A DNA stretch of 56,543 nucleotides from NCBI GenBank assembly GCA_036343175.1, contig JAZASR010000012.1:1-56543 (forward strand), read 5' to 3'. Below are positions 41,119-50,218 of this stretch, in pieces. The translations under genes and the position numbers were made by a program. The notes below the pieces were generated by a model, which ran no database searches, had not been told where the DNA came from, and saw only the letters and a list, made by a program, of their open reading frames with translations. Every line of letters begins with the position of its first letter. Within the stretch, counting starts at the first letter, position 1. This DNA is from JAEEJA01 sp036343175. Lineage in GTDB: Bacteria > Bacillota > Clostridia > Lachnospirales > Lachnospiraceae.

Positions 41119-43737
41119 ATGGGTAACTTATTTGATTCCAACAGTTACGACAATAATTCTATACTAAGCACTATCAGTAAATTTCCTGGCGGCTTTCTTG
41201 TATATACGAACGACGAAGACAGGAAGATCACTTATTTCAATGAGAAGGTCATTGAGATCCTTGAGTATTCAGGCATGGACGAGTTCTTAAAGGCATGCAG
41301 AGGATCATTCAATAATATTCCATTTCACAGGGACCTGGAGATCGTAAATGATGACATTCAATCTCAGCTTCTTAAAGAACGTGATTATTTTGACCATATA
41401 AATTTCCGTGTCCGCACCGGCAAAGGCAATATCATATTTGTCGAAGCGATCGGTGCTATAGAGAAGGATGCTGCAGGCAATGACGTTGTATGCCTTTTCC
41501 TTATCAATTCCAGCGCCCGATACCTGATGTTCGACAACGACCATCTGACCGGACTCCTTTCCATGAAGCGCTTCCTGGATATTACAAAGCGCGAGATGGA
41601 TATGAATAATTTCCATATTAATGTGCATAAGAAGGATTATAAATTCATATATTTTGATATACGCAAATTCAAGCTTTTCAACGTCAAGTACGGAATTGAA
41701 GCCGGCAACCGCATCTTAAAGAAAATTGCCGGGATCCTTTCCTACGTATTTGTGAATGACTTTGTTTCCAGATTCTCCGATGATCACTTCGTTATATTTA
41801 CTGATAAGGAAGATATGGAAGCATGCATAAAGGACGTACATAAGCAGTGCGGCGATATATCTCTTGAACCTAAGCTGGAGCTGAAGGCAGGAATATGCAG
41901 GCTGAATGACTTTGCAGACACTGATGGAAATGTTTTTAAGACTTCTATAAGTGACCCTGCTATTGCCTGTGATTATGCAAAGATGGCATGCGACCGCATA
42001 AAAAACATATCAGATATCTACTTCATGGTCTATTCCCCTGAGATCCAGAAAGAGCTCTCAACCATGAAATACACTTCTGATAATATCGATGCTGCTATAG
42101 AAAATGGATATATAAAGGTATATTATCAGCCGGTCATAAGGACCATATCCGGGAACCTTTGCGGACTCGAGGCTCTTGCCCGCTGGGATGACCCGAAGTA
42201 CGGACTCTTAAGCCCTGCCATGTTCATACCGGCTCTTGAAGAATCAAACCAGATATACAAGCTCGATTCATTTATAGTCAGTGAAATATGCAGAAGATAC
42301 CGCTATGAGGTCGATCACGGCCGCGACACGGTACCTGTATCATTTAACCTTTCGAAGCTTGACTTCCTGGCATGCGACATATTTAACGTAGTTGAGGCGG
42401 CAGTGGAAAAGTATCAGGTCCCGCGCGACATGCTGCACGTGGAGATCACAGAGTCCATATTCATAAATGACCGTAAATTTTTTGACTCCGAGCTCAAGCG
42501 TTTTCATGACCATGGTTATCAGGTCTGGATGGACGACTTCGGAAGCGGTTATTCATCACTTAATGTCCTGAAGGATTATAAGTTCGATGAGCTTAAGATA
42601 GATATGGAATTCCTTTCAAGCTTTACAAAGGTCTCACAGGACATCATAAAGTCCACTGTAGAGATGGCAAAGCGCATATCCATGCAGACTCTTGCCGAGG
42701 GTGTTGAGACGCTTGAACAGTTCAATTTCCTTAAGAACATAGGATGCGAGAAGACCCAGGGCTACTATTTCGGAAAGCCTCTCCCTTATGAAGAGACCAT
42801 GGCAAACATGAAGAAGAAGGGCATTGCCATAGAGAATACGAAATGGCGCCATTATTTCGATAAGATAGGCGGTCAGAACATCATTTCCGATTCTTCGCTT
42901 GCTATTTTCGAATTCAATGGAAATGATTTCCGCTTCCTCTTTGTGAATGAAGCTTATATGGACGTCCTGAAGGCAGCCGGTACCGAGTCCATTGAAAAGG
43001 TCTATAAGAACATGAATTCCAAGGATTCGCCTCTTTACAGGCTGTTCAGAAAGTTCGTTGCAGGTGAATTCAAGGATGGAGAAATAAAGGATATTACATA
43101 TCCTGCTGGTGAAAGCTTCCTTAATGCCAGGGTAAGCCTGATCGCCAGATGTGAGAATTATTCATCCTACAGGGTCACCATAACTGATATATCCCAGAAT
43201 GAGCTGAGGACTGAGAGACAGAAGATCGACGATACTCTCCGTACTATGTATCTTATGCTTGACCACCTCTTTGTCATGGACATCTCAGATGACAGCATCA
43301 TATCTGTCGATACGACTGAGAGCTCACTGGACGGCAGTGCTGATAAAGATGCAAAGCATGGTGAAGCGGAGGCCACTCAGAAGATCCGGGGAGTTAAGGA
43401 TTATCTTCGAAACGAGATTGAAAACATCCATCCTCTTGACCGTGACAGATTCCTTGAATTTACAGATCCTGCCACCATTTACAAGAGGATAGAGAACAAT
43501 TCCAAGAGCTTTATCACTGATTATTTCCTTCAGAAGAATGAAACCGGCAATTATGCATTCTACCTTTATGTGTTCATGATGGTTCCAAAGACCGAAGGAA
43601 GGAAGTACATAGGATATACAAAGCTCACTGAAGCAGAGAAAATGACCGGATATCTCGGACTTACCATCCATGATGATAATGATTTTGAGAAAGCATATGA
43701 AAGTCTGAAGGAATTCAGGGAAAAAAATAATAAATAA
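41119..43737 (+). CDS. PAS - degenerate GGDEF - EAL - PAS c-di-GMP phosphodiesterase
   Basis: A soluble 872-residue protein. Residues about 10-125 are PAS-like. A GGDEF domain (about 135-300) has S-D-D-H-F in place of G-G-D-E-F and is probably not catalytic. The EAL domain starts at Y-Y-Q-P (335) with E-A-L at 351-353, followed by F-N-L-S, E-I-T-E-S, D-D-F-G-S-G-Y-S-S, K-I-D, E-G-V-E-T and Q-G-Y-Y-F-G-K-P; all metal and catalytic residues known for EAL phosphodiesterases are there. A C-terminal PAS-like segment (about 590-700) and an unassigned tail follow. It should break down c-di-GMP. It has no membrane segments. The ATG follows AAAGGAG. Confidence 0.9.
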   Translation: MGNLFDSNSYDNNSILSTISKFPGGFLVYTNDEDRKITYFNEKVIEILEYSGMDEFLKACRGSFNNIPFHRDLEIVNDDIQSQLLKERDYFDHINFRVRTGKGNIIFVEAIGAIEKDAAGNDVVCLFLINSSARYLMFDNDHLTGLLSMKRFLDITKREMDMNNFHINVHKKDYKFIYFDIRKFKLFNVKYGIEAGNRILKKIAGILSYVFVNDFVSRFSDDHFVIFTDKEDMEACIKDVHKQCGDISLEPKLELKAGICRLNDFADTDGNVFKTSISDPAIACDYAKMACDRIKNISDIYFMVYSPEIQKELSTMKYTSDNIDAAIENGYIKVYYQPVIRTISGNLCGLEALARWDDPKYGLLSPAMFIPALEESNQIYKLDSFIVSEICRRYRYEVDHGRDTVPVSFNLSKLDFLACDIFNVVEAAVEKYQVPRDMLHVEITESIFINDRKFFDSELKRFHDHGYQVWMDDFGSGYSSLNVLKDYKFDELKIDMEFLSSFTKVSQDIIKSTVEMAKRISMQTLAEGVETLEQFNFLKNIGCEKTQGYYFGKPLPYEETMANMKKKGIAIENTKWRHYFDKIGGQNIISDSSLAIFEFNGNDFRFLFVNEAYMDVLKAAGTESIEKVYKNMNSKDSPLYRLFRKFVAGEFKDGEIKDITYPAGESFLNARVSLIARCENYSSYRVTITDISQNELRTERQKIDDTLRTMYLMLDHLFVMDISDDSIISVDTTESSLDGSADKDAKHGEAEATQKIRGVKDYLRNEIENIHPLDRDRFLEFTDPATIYKRIENNSKSFITDYFLQKNETGNYAFYLYVFMMVPKTEGRKYIGYTKLTEAEKMTGYLGLTIHDDNDFEKAYESLKEFREKNNK

Positions 43738-44049
43738 AATTTTCACTTGATTTATTTATTGAGTTGTGTTATATGTTTTATTAGCGTTGAAGGAGACTTG
43801 ATAGTATCAGAACTGATAGTTAGTAAGAGATAAGGATCATCAGGCTGAAAGTCCTTTTATGTCAGTAGATGTTATCAGGAACGCTCCGGAGCAGGAAGCT
43901 TTAAGAGTTTATTCGAAAACCTTCCCGTGAGTCCTACGATAGTGGTTAAAGAGCACTGACATTTTGCTTTTCGTTCTATTGTGTTTTAGAAGTTCATCAA
44001 CAGCTATTGTCAGTGAATGACGGGTGGCACCGCGGATATTGGATAGTTC

Positions 44050-44096
44050 GTCCCGGATATGGATCAATGGAGATCTCATATCCGGGACTTTATTTT
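44050..44096 (+). terminator. T-box terminator 1
   Basis: GTCCCGGATATG at 44050-44061 pairs perfectly with CATATCCGGGAC at 44077-44088, followed by TTTATTTT. This is the regulated terminator that competes with the antiterminator. Confidence 0.88.
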
Positions 44097-44147
44097 GCCC
44101 TGATGACCGGGAGCATCTTTCTTCTGGCCCGCACATACATTATTATA

Positions 44148-44171
44148 AGTCCCGAATATGGGACTTTTTTT
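44148..44171 (+). terminator. T-box terminator 2
   Basis: AGTCCC at 44148-44153 and GGGACT at 44160-44165 form a six-base stem followed by seven T. The loop GAATAT resembles the GGATAT of terminator 1, as if it were a degenerate copy. Confidence 0.7.
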
Positions 44172-44215
44172 CATATACAGGCATTTATCATGGTCAAAGA
44201 AAGGAATGTAATTTT

Positions 44216-44506
44216 ATGAGAAATGAGATCTCTGACGAGATGATCGATTATGTCGGGATCCTCTCACAGCTTGAGCTTTCACCGGCTGAGAAAGAGGAAG
44301 CCCGCAAAGGTCTTTCAGACATGCTCGATTACATCGACAAGCTGAATGAGCTTGATACTTCAGGTGTTGAGCCTATGTCCCACGTTTTCGATAACGGAAA
44401 CGTCTTCCGTGAGGACATAGTCACTAATGGCAATTTCCAGGCTGAGACACTTAAGAATGCGCCGGAACGCAATGAAGAGTATCTGGTTGTGCCAAAAACA
44501 ATTTAG
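44216..44506 (+). CDS. gatC: Asp-tRNA(Asn)/Glu-tRNA(Gln) amidotransferase subunit C
   Basis: A 96-residue GatC. Typical are Y-V-G-I-L-S-Q-L-E-L-S near the N-terminus, L-D-Y-I-D-K-L-N-E-L-D, and G-V-E-P-M-S-H-V. The frame is open upstream, but ATG 44216 after AAAGGAATG is the family start. GatC links GatA and GatB. The product has the normal length. The usual short distance to gatA is here expanded to nearly 500 bp by two palindromic elements. Confidence 0.95.
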   Translation: MRNEISDEMIDYVGILSQLELSPAEKEEARKGLSDMLDYIDKLNELDTSGVEPMSHVFDNGNVFREDIVTNGNFQAETLKNAPERNEEYLVVPKTI

Positions 44507-44515
44507 ATTTTACAA

Positions 44516-44718
44516 TTTGTGGTACGGGACGTAAGCATACTGCTTAGTCGCCTTACTCGTAAAAATCATTCATCCTCGTTCGCTGTCTTTTTTTCGTCGC
44601 GCCCTTGCTGCATGAGTGCGTCGCAGCCTGCGGGCGCGACTTGAAAGCTCACTTCGGATGAAGATTTTTATCTGGAGTCGGCTCCAATAAGCAGTATGCT
44701 TACGTCCCGCACCACAAA
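44516..44718 (+). repeat. Palindromic element 1 between gatC and gatA
   Basis: Arms of 31 bases at 44516-44546 and 44688-44718 are inverted copies with one mismatch. Inside, AAAAATCATTCATCC (44561-44575) pairs with 44656-44669 and GTCGCGCCC (44596-44604) with GGGCGCGAC (44632-44640). The whole 203 bp can fold as one interrupted stem. No coding frame of note is inside. It could be a small non-autonomous mobile element or an RNA structure. Confidence 0.85.
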
Positions 44719-44761
44719 TGCCAACAAGAAATATTGAAACATTCATTATCCAGGTCTGCAT

Positions 44762-44960
44762 GCATCATCAGCATCTTATACTAAATGCACTTTGACTGTC
44801 AGGTAAATGCTTTTGGATCATCCGCAACGCCGCTTCTTAGCGAAGACGACCGATAGGTCGCCTGAGATTAGAAGCGCTGCGTGAGGACCTGAGCGCAAGC
44901 GTATCCAAAAGTATTACCTGACAGCAAAGTGAGTTATATAAAATAAAGTGCTGATGATGC
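44762..44960 (+). repeat. Palindromic element 2 between gatC and gatA
   Basis: Perfect 12-base outer arms GCATCATCAGCA (44762-44773) and TGCTGATGATGC (44949-44960) enclose arms of about 30 bases (44788-44818 and 44903-44931) with three differences, and an inner hairpin CGACC-GATA-GGTCG. It has the same size and nested layout as element 1 but a different sequence. Together the two elements fill the 498-bp gap. Confidence 0.85.
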
Positions 44961-45004
44961 CACAAATATAAATTAAGGAAGTTAGATTTCAGGAAGGTGT
45001 TTTT

Positions 45005-46579
45005 ATGATCGATACAGGTAAGTTAACGGCTCTTGAGTTGGGTCAGGCCATCCGCGAAGGCAGGGTAAAGGTCCGCGATGCTGTGCTGGAGTGCTATGAG
45101 AAGATAGAAAAGGAAGATCCGGATATCAATGCTTTCGTCTATCTTTCAAAGGATAAGGCTCTTGAAAAAGCCGATCAGATCCAGAAAATGATAGACGAGT
45201 GCGGGGATAGGGATAAGCTCAGTCCTCTGGCAGGCGTTCCGGTCGCTATCAAGGATAACATGTGCATTGAGGATGAACCGACGACATGCTGCTCTAAGAT
45301 ACTTGACGGCTTTAAGTCCACATTTACATCCACTGCAGTCCTTAAGGCTGAACAGGCCGGCATGATAGTCATCGGCAAGACAAATATGGATGAATTCGCC
45401 ATGGGCTCCACTACTGAGACCTCATGCTTCGGGCCATGCAGGAATCCAAGGAATAAGGCGCATGTTACCGGTGGTTCTTCAGGAGGCTCCTGTGCTGCAG
45501 TTGCATCAGGCATGGTCAAGGCAGCCCTCGGTTCTGATACAGGCGGCTCCATAAGGCAGCCAAGCGCTTATTGCGGTGTAGTTGGCATTAAGCCTACATA
45601 CGGAACTGTTTCAAGATCAGGTCTCATAGCTTATGCATCGAGTCTTGACCAGATCGGACCTATTGCTGATAACGTGACCGATGCCGTGGCGATCCTCCAG
45701 GCTATCGCGGGACATGATGAGAAAGATGCCACTTCAATAGACAGAAACTGCACTGCCACCGGTTACGACTTTATGTCTGCCCTCAAGTTGGACGTTCAAG
45801 GCATGAAGATCGGTATTCCAAAGGATTACATATCGGCAGGCCTTGATAAGGAGATAGCTGATAAGATACATGAGACTGCGGATATACTTAAGAGCCGCGG
45901 AGCTATAGTTGAGGAATTCGACTTAGGTCTTGTGGAATATGCGATCCCTGCTTATTACATCATAGCATGTGCCGAGGCAAGCTCGAACCTTGAAAGATTC
46001 GATGGTGTCAAATACGGTTACAGGACAAAGGATTACCACGAGCTCCATGAAATGTACAAGAAGACCAGAAGCGAGGGCTTCGGTTCGGAAGTAAAGCGCC
46101 GTATCATGCTCGGATCATTCGTATTAAGCTCAGGCTACTATGATGCATATTATTTAAAGGCACTGAGAACTAAGGCATTGATAAAGAAAGCATTTGACAA
46201 GGCATTTTCCGAATATGACGCTATCCTTTCCCCTGTTGCGCCGACTACTGCACCCTTACTTGGAAAGAGCCTGACAGATCCTATTAAAATGTACCTTTCA
46301 GATGTTTATACAGTAAGCGTTAATCTGTGCTCTCTGCCATCCATATCACTTCCGGCCGGCATTTCCTCTGATGGGCTTCCTATCGGAGTCCAGTTCATCG
46401 GGAATGTATTCCGGGAGGATAACATCATTAGGGCTGCCAGGGCACTTGAAGATGCGGTCCATCTTAATTTCGTAAATGATAAGACTGTTCTTTCCGGATC
46501 AGATGGGTCTGAGAACGGTAAAAGAGCAGATGGATCAAAAAAAGCTTTTAATGATATTGAAAAAGGAGGTGCAGCTTAA
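45005..46579 (+). CDS. gatA: Amidotransferase subunit A (amidase)
   Basis: A 524-residue GatA. The amidase Ser-cisSer-Lys triad is visible: Lys in V-A-I-K-D-N near residue 81, then G-G-S-S-G-G-S near residue 158 and G-S-D-T-G-G-S-I-R-Q-P near residue 178. It frees ammonia from glutamine for amidation on GatB. The last 30 residues are a Gly/Ser/Lys/Asp-rich tail (S-G-S-D-G-S-E-N-G-K) beyond the usual end, and AAAGGAGG for gatB lies within it. Stop and gatB start are adjacent (TAA then ATG 46580). Confidence 0.96.
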   Translation: MIDTGKLTALELGQAIREGRVKVRDAVLECYEKIEKEDPDINAFVYLSKDKALEKADQIQKMIDECGDRDKLSPLAGVPVAIKDNMCIEDEPTTCCSKILDGFKSTFTSTAVLKAEQAGMIVIGKTNMDEFAMGSTTETSCFGPCRNPRNKAHVTGGSSGGSCAAVASGMVKAALGSDTGGSIRQPSAYCGVVGIKPTYGTVSRSGLIAYASSLDQIGPIADNVTDAVAILQAIAGHDEKDATSIDRNCTATGYDFMSALKLDVQGMKIGIPKDYISAGLDKEIADKIHETADILKSRGAIVEEFDLGLVEYAIPAYYIIACAEASSNLERFDGVKYGYRTKDYHELHEMYKKTRSEGFGSEVKRRIMLGSFVLSSGYYDAYYLKALRTKALIKKAFDKAFSEYDAILSPVAPTTAPLLGKSLTDPIKMYLSDVYTVSVNLCSLPSISLPAGISSDGLPIGVQFIGNVFREDNIIRAARALEDAVHLNFVNDKTVLSGSDGSENGKRADGSKKAFNDIEKGGAA

Positions 46580-48019
46580 ATGAAAGAATATGAAACCGTG
46601 ATAGGTCTTGAGACGCACGTCGAACTCGCTACTAAGACAAAGATATTCTGCGGCTGTTCGACAGAGTTCGGGGCCCGCCCTAATGAGCATACCTGCCCGG
46701 TATGTACGGGACAGCCCGGAGCACTTCCTGTGCTCAATAAAAAGGTTGTCGAGTATGCTCTTAAGGTCGGACTTGCCACTAATTGTTCCATTACGAAGAA
46801 TTGCAAATTTGACAGGAAGAATTATTTCTATCCGGATAATCCTCAGAACTATCAGATATCACAGCTCTATCTCCCGATCTGCAGAGACGGACATGTTGAT
46901 ATCACCCTCCCGGATGGCTCTCATAAAGCGGTCGGCATCCACGAGATCCATATGGAGGAGGATGCCGGAAAGCTCGTACATGATGAATATGAGGACATCT
47001 CATATGTCGATTTCAACCGCTCAGGCGTACCTCTTATAGAGATAGTTTCAGAACCGGATATGAGATCTGCTGATGAGGTAGTTGCTTATATTGAGAAGCT
47101 CCGTATGACGATAAGCTACCTTGGCGCTTCCGACTGCAAGCTGCAGGAGGGTTCCATGAGAGCCGATGTCAACGTCTCTGTTCGTGAAAAGGGTTCAAAG
47201 GAGTTCGGGACAAGGACTGAGATGAAGAATCTGAGTTCATTTAAAGCTATAAGACGTGCTATCGAGAATGAAGCCGCCCGACAGATAGACCTTCTTGAGT
47301 CAGGTCAGAGTGTTACCCAGGAAACAAGGCATTGGGACGATATCAAGGGTTCATCATATGCCATGAGGTCCAAGGAGGATGCCAAGGATTACAGGTATTT
47401 CCCTGAACCGGACCTTGTACCTGTCCATATTTCAGATGAATGGATAGAGAGGCTTAAAGATGAACAGCCGGAGATGGCTGACGAAAAGGCAGAGCGCTAT
47501 GTGAAAGAATATGGTCTTCCGGAGTATGATGCTGACCAGCTCACCCGCGAGAAGAGGCTTACAGAGATATTCGAACAGGCTGCCTCCATATGCCATAATC
47601 CTAAAAAGGTCTCCAACTGGCTAATGGTTGAGACACAGAGGCTCATGAAGGAAACTGATACCGATGCAGCTGACCTTAAGTTTTCTCCAGAGCATCTTGC
47701 TGCCCTTGTGGAGCTTACCGATAAGGATACGATCAATTCTACAGTTGCTAAGCAGATCTTTGAAAAGATGTTCACCGATGATATAGATCCTGAAAGCTAT
47801 GTTAAGGAACACGGTCTTTCAGCTGTATCCGATACAGGAGCAATCGAAGAAATGTGCAGGAAGGCCATTGAAGATAATCCAAAGTCTGTTGAGGATTATA
47901 AGGCCGGCAAGAAAAAGGCCATTGGCTTCTTAGTGGGACAGGTCATGAAAGAAGCACATGGAAAGGCTGCTCCGGGACTTGTTAATCAGACGCTTAAAAG
48001 GATGCTGGACCAGATGTAA
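46580..48019 (+). CDS. gatB: Amidotransferase subunit B
   Basis: A 479-residue GatB of normal length. It begins E-T-V-I-G-L-E-T-H-V-E-L, has F-C-G-C and C-P-V-C-T-G-Q-P-G (four zinc cysteines), F-D-R-K-N-Y-F-Y-P-D, the kinase-like Y-F-P-E-P-D-L block and the C-terminal YqeY-like helical domain. It activates the tRNA-bound Asp or Glu with ATP and then amidates it. Its 3' end is echoed three times in the intergenic space that follows. Confidence 0.96.
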   Translation: MKEYETVIGLETHVELATKTKIFCGCSTEFGARPNEHTCPVCTGQPGALPVLNKKVVEYALKVGLATNCSITKNCKFDRKNYFYPDNPQNYQISQLYLPICRDGHVDITLPDGSHKAVGIHEIHMEEDAGKLVHDEYEDISYVDFNRSGVPLIEIVSEPDMRSADEVVAYIEKLRMTISYLGASDCKLQEGSMRADVNVSVREKGSKEFGTRTEMKNLSSFKAIRRAIENEAARQIDLLESGQSVTQETRHWDDIKGSSYAMRSKEDAKDYRYFPEPDLVPVHISDEWIERLKDEQPEMADEKAERYVKEYGLPEYDADQLTREKRLTEIFEQAASICHNPKKVSNWLMVETQRLMKETDTDAADLKFSPEHLAALVELTDKDTINSTVAKQIFEKMFTDDIDPESYVKEHGLSAVSDTGAIEEMCRKAIEDNPKSVEDYKAGKKKAIGFLVGQVMKEAHGKAAPGLVNQTLKRMLDQM

Positions 48020-48098
48020 AACATGAGTGCCGGACCAGATGAAAATAAAATGATACTGGAACGGATGTAAAAAATAAAGTTTTGTACCAGATGTAAAT
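48004..48098 (+). repeat. Three echoes of the gatB 3' end
   Basis: The words around the gatB stop (CTGGACCAGATGTAAA, 48004-48019) recur with changes at 48031-48048, 48056-48074 and 48085-48098. The copies carry no useful reading frame. Confidence 0.75.
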
Positions 48099-48151
48099 AA
48101 TGTGAACTGATTGCATATTTTAATGAATGTAAGGCATGAAAGGAGTTTTTT

Positions 48152-49903
48152 ATGACATTCAGGAACAAATACAGGGACGTGTATGTGAACGAACTTACTG
48201 AAGAGTACGTAGGCCGGGAAGTCAGAGTTGCCGGCTGGGTCGAGAATATACGTGATCACGGCGGAGTTTCATTTATCGACTTAAGAGATATGTACGGTGT
48301 TCTTCAGGTAGTATTAAGAGATACATCGCTTCTTGACGGTATAGTTAAAGAGGAGGCTGTAAGTATACAGGGAGTCATGGAGCACAGGGACGAGGATACC
48401 TACAATCCCAAGATCCCGACCGGTACCATAGAGCTCGAAGCCCATTCTATCGATATTCTTGGAAAGGTTTATAATACACTTCCTTTCGAGATCATTACTT
48501 CCAAGGAAATAAGGGAGGATGTAAGACTTAAGTACAGATATCTGGACTTAAGGAACCGTAAGGTAAAGGACAATATGATATTCAGGTCCGAGGTCATATC
48601 ATACTTAAGACAGAAAATGACCGATCTGGGATTTCTCGAGATACAGACGCCTATCCTCTGCGCATCAAGCCCTGAGGGCGCACGCGACTATATAGTTCCA
48701 TCCAGAAAGTTTAAGGGAAAGTTCTATGCTCTGCCTCAGGCACCTCAGCAGTACAAGCAGCTCCTTATGGTCTCAGGCTTTGACAAGTATTTCCAGATAG
48801 CTCCATGCTTCCGTGATGAGGATGCAAGAGCAGACCGTTCACCGGGAGAGTTCTACCAGCTTGACTTTGAGATGAGCTTTGCAACTCAGGAAGATATATT
48901 TAAGATCGGTGAGATGGTCCTTTCCGATACATTTAAGAAATTCGCTCCTGAGGGGTCCGTGATCACAGAGACGCCATTCCCTGTCATAAGCTATAAGGAC
49001 GCCATGCTTCAGTTCGGATCGGATAAACCTGACTTCAGGAACCCGCTCCGCATCACGGATCTGACTGAATTCTTCCAGAGATGCACATTCAAACCATTTA
49101 TCGGTAAGACAGTCCGTGCCATAAAAGTAAACAGGCGCATGAGCAAGGGCTTCCACGAAAAGCTTCTTAAATTTGCCCAGGATATAGGTATGGGCGGCTT
49201 AGGTTACCTTGAAGTCATGGAAGACGGTTCATACAAGGGTCCTATCGATAAATTCATACCGGATGACATGAAAGAGGAGATAAGGCAGAAGGAAGACCTC
49301 CATGTCGATGACACCATTTTCTTCATAGCTGACCGTGAAAAGAAGGCTAATGAATATGCGGGCCAGATCCGCAATGAATTGGGAAAGCGTCTTGACCTCA
49401 TAGAGAAGAATGCCTACAGATTCTGTTATGTTAATGATTTTCCTATGTATGAATATGATCCGGAGACAAAGAAGATGGAGTTTACCCACAATCCTTTCTC
49501 CATGCCTCAGGGCGGTCTGGAAGCTTTGAATACAAAGGATCCGGAGGATGTACTCGCTTACCAGTATGATATAGTATGCAACGGAGTCGAGCTTTCATCA
49601 GGTGCTGTAAGAAATCACGATCTTGATATAATGGTCAAAGCCTTTGAGATCGCCGGCTACACAGAAGACGTACTCAAGGCAAAGTTCGGGGCTCTCTACA
49701 ACGCATTCAAGTTCGGTGCACCTCCACACGCAGGTATGGCTCCCGGCATCGACCGTATGATCATGCTTCTCCGCAATGAGGACAATATCCGTGAAGTCAT
49801 CCCGTTCCCTATGAATGGCAATGCCGAGGATCTTATGTGCGGCGCTCCTAATGAAGTAACCGAGCAGCAGCTGAGAGAGGTACATATAAAGATCAGACAG
49901 TGA
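48152..49903 (+). CDS. aspS: Aspartyl-tRNA synthetase
   Basis: A 583-residue bacterial-type AspRS. An N-terminal OB domain (G-W-V-E-N-I-R-D-H-G near residue 28) is followed by class II motif 2 (F-R-D-E-D-A-R-A-D-R near residue 217), the GAD insertion, and motif 3 (G-M-A-P-G-I-D-R near residue 527). Being last in a gatCAB operon under a T-box suggests a non-discriminating enzyme that also charges tRNA-Asn, which GatCAB then amidates; the sequence alone does not prove this. The ATG follows AAAGGAG. Confidence 0.95.
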   Translation: MTFRNKYRDVYVNELTEEYVGREVRVAGWVENIRDHGGVSFIDLRDMYGVLQVVLRDTSLLDGIVKEEAVSIQGVMEHRDEDTYNPKIPTGTIELEAHSIDILGKVYNTLPFEIITSKEIREDVRLKYRYLDLRNRKVKDNMIFRSEVISYLRQKMTDLGFLEIQTPILCASSPEGARDYIVPSRKFKGKFYALPQAPQQYKQLLMVSGFDKYFQIAPCFRDEDARADRSPGEFYQLDFEMSFATQEDIFKIGEMVLSDTFKKFAPEGSVITETPFPVISYKDAMLQFGSDKPDFRNPLRITDLTEFFQRCTFKPFIGKTVRAIKVNRRMSKGFHEKLLKFAQDIGMGGLGYLEVMEDGSYKGPIDKFIPDDMKEEIRQKEDLHVDDTIFFIADREKKANEYAGQIRNELGKRLDLIEKNAYRFCYVNDFPMYEYDPETKKMEFTHNPFSMPQGGLEALNTKDPEDVLAYQYDIVCNGVELSSGAVRNHDLDIMVKAFEIAGYTEDVLKAKFGALYNAFKFGAPPHAGMAPGIDRMIMLLRNEDNIREVIPFPMNGNAEDLMCGAPNEVTEQQLREVHIKIRQ

Positions 49904-50019
49904 TCCGGTCACAGATACTGTTTGATAAATGCTGCCTGTAAGCATACGCAAATAGCGTCAAATAATAGCCTTACATGTATAGATATGTATTCTGGCTGAT
50001 ATTTATGTAAAACTTAACA

Positions 50020-50048
50020 AAAAGCCGCGGAGTATTCCGCGGCCTTTT
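50020..50048 (+). terminator. Terminator after aspS
   Basis: GCCGCGGA (50024-50031) pairs with TCCGCGGC (50036-50043), with A-run before and CTTTT after. The 315-bp gap up to 50219 holds this and a promoter. Confidence 0.88.
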
Positions 50049-50093
50049 GTCCTGTATGCTATATAATAAGTTTTTATTTATTAACGGATATAC

Positions 50094-50122
50094 TTGAATT
50101 GAAGGTTTATTTTATTTATAAT
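50094..50122 (+). promoter_or_regulatory. Promoter of the 50.2-kb diguanylate cyclase gene
   Basis: TTGAAT at 50094-50099, 17 bases, TATAAT at 50117-50122. Confidence 0.55.
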
Positions 50123-50218
50123 TAATGAATATAATCTGAATGGATGATCTTAGAAAAAGGATGAACTGTGATAATGGTCAAATTTGAATGGTATCGTCCG
50201 GTTTAATGGAGGTGCAAT

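Larger units (their letters stand above)
43790..44171 (+). ncRNA. T-box riboswitch before gatCAB-aspS
   Basis: The T-box core GGGTGGCACCGCGG is at 44022-44035. A stem I is visible: AGTA at 43803-43806, AGAGA, and a distal-loop word GGCTGAAAG at 43843-43851. The specifier could be AAC (Asn) at 43880-43882, between the stem word TATCAG and CTCC which pairs with GGAG upstream; this reading is tentative. The antiterminator bulge TGGC would pair with a tRNA ending GCCA, matching the G discriminator of tRNA-Asn and tRNA-Asp. Two hairpin terminators follow. Uncharged tRNA binding would switch on the operon. The 478-bp gap between the EAL gene and gatC holds only this element. Confidence 0.85.

Noticed and set aside
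44570..44761. Minus-strand 63-residue reading frame inside palindromic element 1
   Set aside because: It is a by-product of the palindrome, with basic low-complexity content and no ribosome binding site.
48020..48151. Small coding gene between gatB and aspS
   Set aside because: The space consists of degenerate copies of the gatB end; frames are short and repetitive.
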